Virus record (IMG/VR): IMGVR_UViG_3300025120_013226
Coordinates: 1-23,292 of that record
Source of the DNA: a virus
DNA length: 23,292 nucleotides
Direction: 5' to 3' (one strand)
Part shown: positions 21,258 through 23,292 of the stretch, one piece after another
Layout of the letters: each line of letters starts with the position of its first letter
Numbering within the stretch: position 1 is the first letter of the stretch
Program-made: the position numbers and the translations under genes
Notes under the pieces: generated by a model
Databases searched by the model: none
The model's input: the letters and a program-made list of their open reading frames with translations, nothing else
What the model was told of the DNA's origin: nothing

Positions 21258-21701
21258 ATGGGACAACTAGAAGATTTACAAGCAAAAGGTTTTGGATCAC
21301 ATGGTGGCAAGGAATACACCGTTGATTACGACATCACACCCCTGAAGAAGAGAGTACTAGTTTCAGACATGCACTTTGGTGAAACGAAATCCAAGGGCGG
21401 AATCATACTTACAGATGATGACGGATCAGAAGGTGGAATACATCCTAGATGGGGCAAGGTTTATGCCATCGGCGATCAACAGGAAGATGTTAAAGTCGGA
21501 GAGTGGGTCATGGTGTCACATGGACGTTGGAGCAGAGGATTCAAGATCAAGAAAAAAGGCATTGAACTAGAGGTAAGAATGATAGATGAAAACGATATCT
21601 TACTTGTATCAGATGATGAACCAGAGTTCAATTCTAAACAGGCAGGATACATCAACATGGGCGGTGCCCAACAGATGACTAAACTACCTGGCAATGACTA
21701 A
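21258..21701 (+). CDS. GroES-like co-chaperonin (gp31-type function)
   Basis: The product is 147 residues. ITPLKKRVLVSDM (26-38), the mobile-loop-like GETKSKGGIILTDD (41-54), WGKVYAIGD (65-73) and VKVGEWVMVSHG (78-89) follow the order of GroES strands and loops. An N-terminal extension (1-20) and a C-terminal tail (about 115-147) are additional. In T4, gp31 replaces GroES so that GroEL can fold the major capsid protein; this protein most likely does the same. No Shine-Dalgarno; it has an early-type promoter and overlaps the next gene by eight bases. Confidence 0.85.
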   Translation: MGQLEDLQAKGFGSHGGKEYTVDYDITPLKKRVLVSDMHFGETKSKGGIILTDDDGSEGGIHPRWGKVYAIGDQQEDVKVGEWVMVSHGRWSRGFKIKKKGIELEVRMIDENDILLVSDDEPEFNSKQAGYINMGGAQQMTKLPGND

Positions 21702-22566
21702 TCAGCAAGAAAGACAACTAGACCAGCACGGGTTTGCAGAAAATTGGGTTCCGCCATTCTCCAACGATAATGACTTGTTACGGGCAAGAGTAGATTTTTT
21801 CCAGAACACAAATAAAAAAAGCATATCCTATATCACTACTGAATATCCTGATTTCATAGAAAGATTCGAAAAATCTTTGCTAGAGCACAAACACATAAAC
21901 GTTACAGGTCTAGAACTATTCGGACAAAAAGATGTCATAACAGGATGTCAACATTTTTTAGATCAAATGATCTTAACATATGGATTGGATAATTTACAAG
22001 TGTTCAAGGGAGGCTACCCATATTACAAGAAGTTGAAACCCGATCTGCAACATGTTGAATTGGAAAATATAATGTCGGGTAAACCATTGATTCTGGAATT
22101 CCCATTTTCTAGGACCGGAGACAAACATCCACAATACGATCAAATTATAAAAAAAGCAAACGAGCTTGGCATTGATGTGTATCTCGATTGTGCATGGCTT
22201 CCGGTAGGTTGGGATCTGGATCTTGATTTGACCGAAAGGTGTATCAAAGGTGTAGCAATGAGTCTAAGCAAGTGTTTTGGACTGCATTGGAACAGAATAG
22301 GTGTAAGGTGGCTTAAACATAAAACTATCGATACCATCAGTATTGAAAACAAATACAGAATGGTTTCTTATCCCAATGTAATGATAGGAAAATACTATCT
22401 GGATCGTTTCGAAATGGATCACCTGATTGAGAAATATAAAGAACCTTACTTGGAATTGTGTAGGTATCACGATCTTGTTCCCGGCAAAACTATCATGAAT
22501 GCGTATAGTAAGCAGAAAGGTCATAGTGTTGGCGTTGCCAATCTTCTATTGAACAAACATGATTAA
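21694..22566 (+). CDS. Short PLP-dependent aminotransferase-like (fold type I) protein
   Basis: The product is 290 residues. GIDVYLDCAWLPV (159-171) matches the strand with the Asp that contacts the pyridine nitrogen (D165), and MSLSKCFGLHWNRIGVRW (189-206) matches the Schiff-base motif, with K193 and Arg at 201/205. A Gly-rich phosphate loop upstream is not clear, and the usual C-terminal small domain is mostly missing (the family is about 350-420 residues). It may thus be a minimal or altered enzyme. GC is about 32 percent over 21781-21960, clearly lower than the co-chaperonin gene next to it, which suggests a separate origin. Substrate unknown. Confidence 0.75.
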   Translation: MTNQQERQLDQHGFAENWVPPFSNDNDLLRARVDFFQNTNKKSISYITTEYPDFIERFEKSLLEHKHINVTGLELFGQKDVITGCQHFLDQMILTYGLDNLQVFKGGYPYYKKLKPDLQHVELENIMSGKPLILEFPFSRTGDKHPQYDQIIKKANELGIDVYLDCAWLPVGWDLDLDLTERCIKGVAMSLSKCFGLHWNRIGVRWLKHKTIDTISIENKYRMVSYPNVMIGKYYLDRFEMDHLIEKYKEPYLELCRYHDLVPGKTIMNAYSKQKGHSVGVANLLLNKHD

Positions 22567-22801
22567 TCACAACTGCTACGTCTGTAAGAAGACTTTCACC
22601 AACGCAATTTACTGGTACGACAGCCTACATGACACCAAGTACGACAAGAGGATAATCAGACCATTCTGTGGTCCGGCCTGTGCAAACAAATACAGAGAAA
22701 TATCAGATGTGAATGATTACCCGCAGAGAAAACCGTTGCCACATGGTCCGGAATGGCAAATAATACAAAACATAGATTACATCGAATATGAAACAGATTA
22801 A
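22559..22801 (+). CDS. Small zinc-binding protein
   Basis: The product is 80 residues. CYVC near the start (7-10) and CGPAC (about 37-41) form a C-x2-C...C-x3-C set, with His and Tyr between, as in small zinc-binding proteins. The rest is polar (SDVNDYPQRKPLPHGPEW). Nucleic-acid binding is possible but not shown. It overlaps both neighbours (8 and 14 bases), so it belongs to one transcription unit with the ParB-like gene. Confidence 0.7.
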   Translation: MINHNCYVCKKTFTNAIYWYDSLHDTKYDKRIIRPFCGPACANKYREISDVNDYPQRKPLPHGPEWQIIQNIDYIEYETD

Positions 22802-23180
22802 ACTTAAAAAGATCAGAGTGGAAATAAACAAGTTGGTCACCATGGCAGAGATGGGACTTGGTGTAGTGCGTCCTCTGAACAAAGAGAAAAGAGGATGGAT
22901 CGCAAAGTTAAAGAAAGAGGGTGCTTGGGATCCTATACTTGTCACACCAATTAAAGATTCAGGATACTATCTTTTGACCGATGGATGGCACAGAGTACAG
23001 GCCGCAAAAGGACTGAAGAGGAAGACAATAAACGCAATACCGATGCCGGCCAATGTGGGCTTGAGCATGGCTAAAGCAAACAAGATCCTCAGAGACATAG
23101 ACAGGGAGTTCGGTTTCCGACTGAATTGCAGTGACATAATAGGACATTGGGCCATGATGCAATCTCTTCTAGAAGACTAG
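22788..23180 (+). CDS. ParB/sulfiredoxin-like domain protein
   Basis: The product is 130 residues. The segment GAWDPILVTPI...YYLLTDGWHRVQAAKGLKRKTINAIPM (about 45-83) is the ParB N-terminal/Srx fold, with DGWHRVQAA in place of the GEHRxxAA nucleotide-binding box. The N-terminal RPLNKEKRGWIAKLKKEG supplies the preceding helix. No helix-turn-helix DNA-binding domain follows. Phage proteins of this fold can be nucleases or CTP/ATP-binding regulators; which applies here is not visible. It is the last gene before a terminator. Confidence 0.75.
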   Translation: MKQIKLKKIRVEINKLVTMAEMGLGVVRPLNKEKRGWIAKLKKEGAWDPILVTPIKDSGYYLLTDGWHRVQAAKGLKRKTINAIPMPANVGLSMAKANKILRDIDREFGFRLNCSDIIGHWAMMQSLLED

Positions 23181-23209
23181 TTGACTATTTCAGATAACTA
23201 GTTTATAAT
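23181..23209 (+). promoter_or_regulatory. Sigma70-type promoter immediately before a terminator
   Basis: TTGACT (23181-23186), a 17-base spacer and TATAAT (23204-23209). Transcription would start near 23216, four bases before the terminator stem at 23220. Confidence 0.65.
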
Positions 23210-23219
23210 AATTATAAAG

Positions 23220-23245
23220 AAGGAATCCTAGTGGTTCCTTTTTTT
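23220..23245 (+). terminator. Intrinsic (rho-independent) terminator
   Basis: The stem pairs AAGGAA-T-CC with GGTTCCTT (one bulged T), the loop is TAGT, and a run of seven T follows from 23239. It ends the operon that includes the ParB-like gene. Confidence 0.85.
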
Positions 23246-23261
23246 CGTTTAAAACTAACCA

Positions 23262-23284
23262 TTGCAAATAGTTTGCATTTGCAA
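23262..23284. repeat. Short perfect inverted repeat
   Basis: TTGCAAAT and ATTTGCAA (8 bases each) are separated by a 7-base spacer. It lies 17 bases after the terminator and near the window end, so it may be an operator or a part of the next gene's leader. No T tract follows, so it is not a terminator. Confidence 0.45.
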
Positions 23285-23292
23285 CTACGAGG

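Noticed and set aside
1-23292. tRNA genes or CRISPR arrays
   Set aside because: No cloverleaf-like segment ending in a TTC-loop and acceptor pair and no regularly spaced direct repeats were noticed in the short intergenic gaps.

Overview
The window looks like a piece of the genome of a T4-like marine myovirus, close in gene content to cyanophage- and pelagiphage-type phages. The evidence is tightly packed genes almost all on the + strand with TAATG/TGATG stop-start overlaps, several matches to the T4-type late promoter (TATAAATA or AATAAATA), a run of large repetitive fibre/structural proteins, a GroES-type co-chaperonin, and many small proteins of the kind these phages carry. No photosynthesis gene, tRNA, rRNA, CRISPR array or insertion sequence is visible, so the host cannot be fixed from this window.

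Layout. (1) 3-2719: the tail of a membrane protein, a complete CHASE2-sensor class III adenylate/guanylate cyclase, and three small single-span membrane proteins, two of which resemble each other and UviB/BhlA holin-like proteins. (2) 2759-6284: small nucleic-acid and metabolic genes: a secreted or membrane small protein, a DEDDh exonuclease, a possible GIY-YIG protein, a HIT protein, a GT42/DUF115-like glycosyltransferase candidate, an MBD4-like DNA glycosylase and an Sm-like protein. (3) 6354-10021: a PTPS/QueD-family protein, a conserved 369-aa phage protein, a GT8-like glycosyltransferase, a conserved 105-aa protein, an A-type Fe-S carrier and a second GT42-like protein. (4) 10016-10294: one minus-strand zinc-ribbon gene. 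(5) 10326-19365: six structural/fibre genes and one small helical gene, with late promoters. (6) 19381-23180: conserved small proteins, a fragment resembling the DNA polymerase III alpha palm, the co-chaperonin, a short PLP-aminotransferase-like protein, a zinc-binding protein and a ParB-like protein. A sigma70-like promoter running straight into an intrinsic terminator follows.

Regulation. Two modes of expression can be read from the DNA. Many of the small metabolic genes have a sigma70-type promoter whose -10 box lies only 5-9 bases before the ATG and have no Shine-Dalgarno, which predicts leaderless early mRNAs. Most structural genes have late-type boxes and/or purine-rich ribosome sites (AAGGAG and similar).

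The most unusual item is the complete sensor-type nucleotide cyclase in a phage setting, next to a cluster of small membrane proteins. It suggests that the phage may raise cAMP (or cGMP) in the infected cell. The leaderless promoter set, the MBD4-like glycosylase, the catalytically incomplete Pol III-like protein, the Zn-ligand-deficient PTPS homologue and the repeated fibre module also deserve follow-up.
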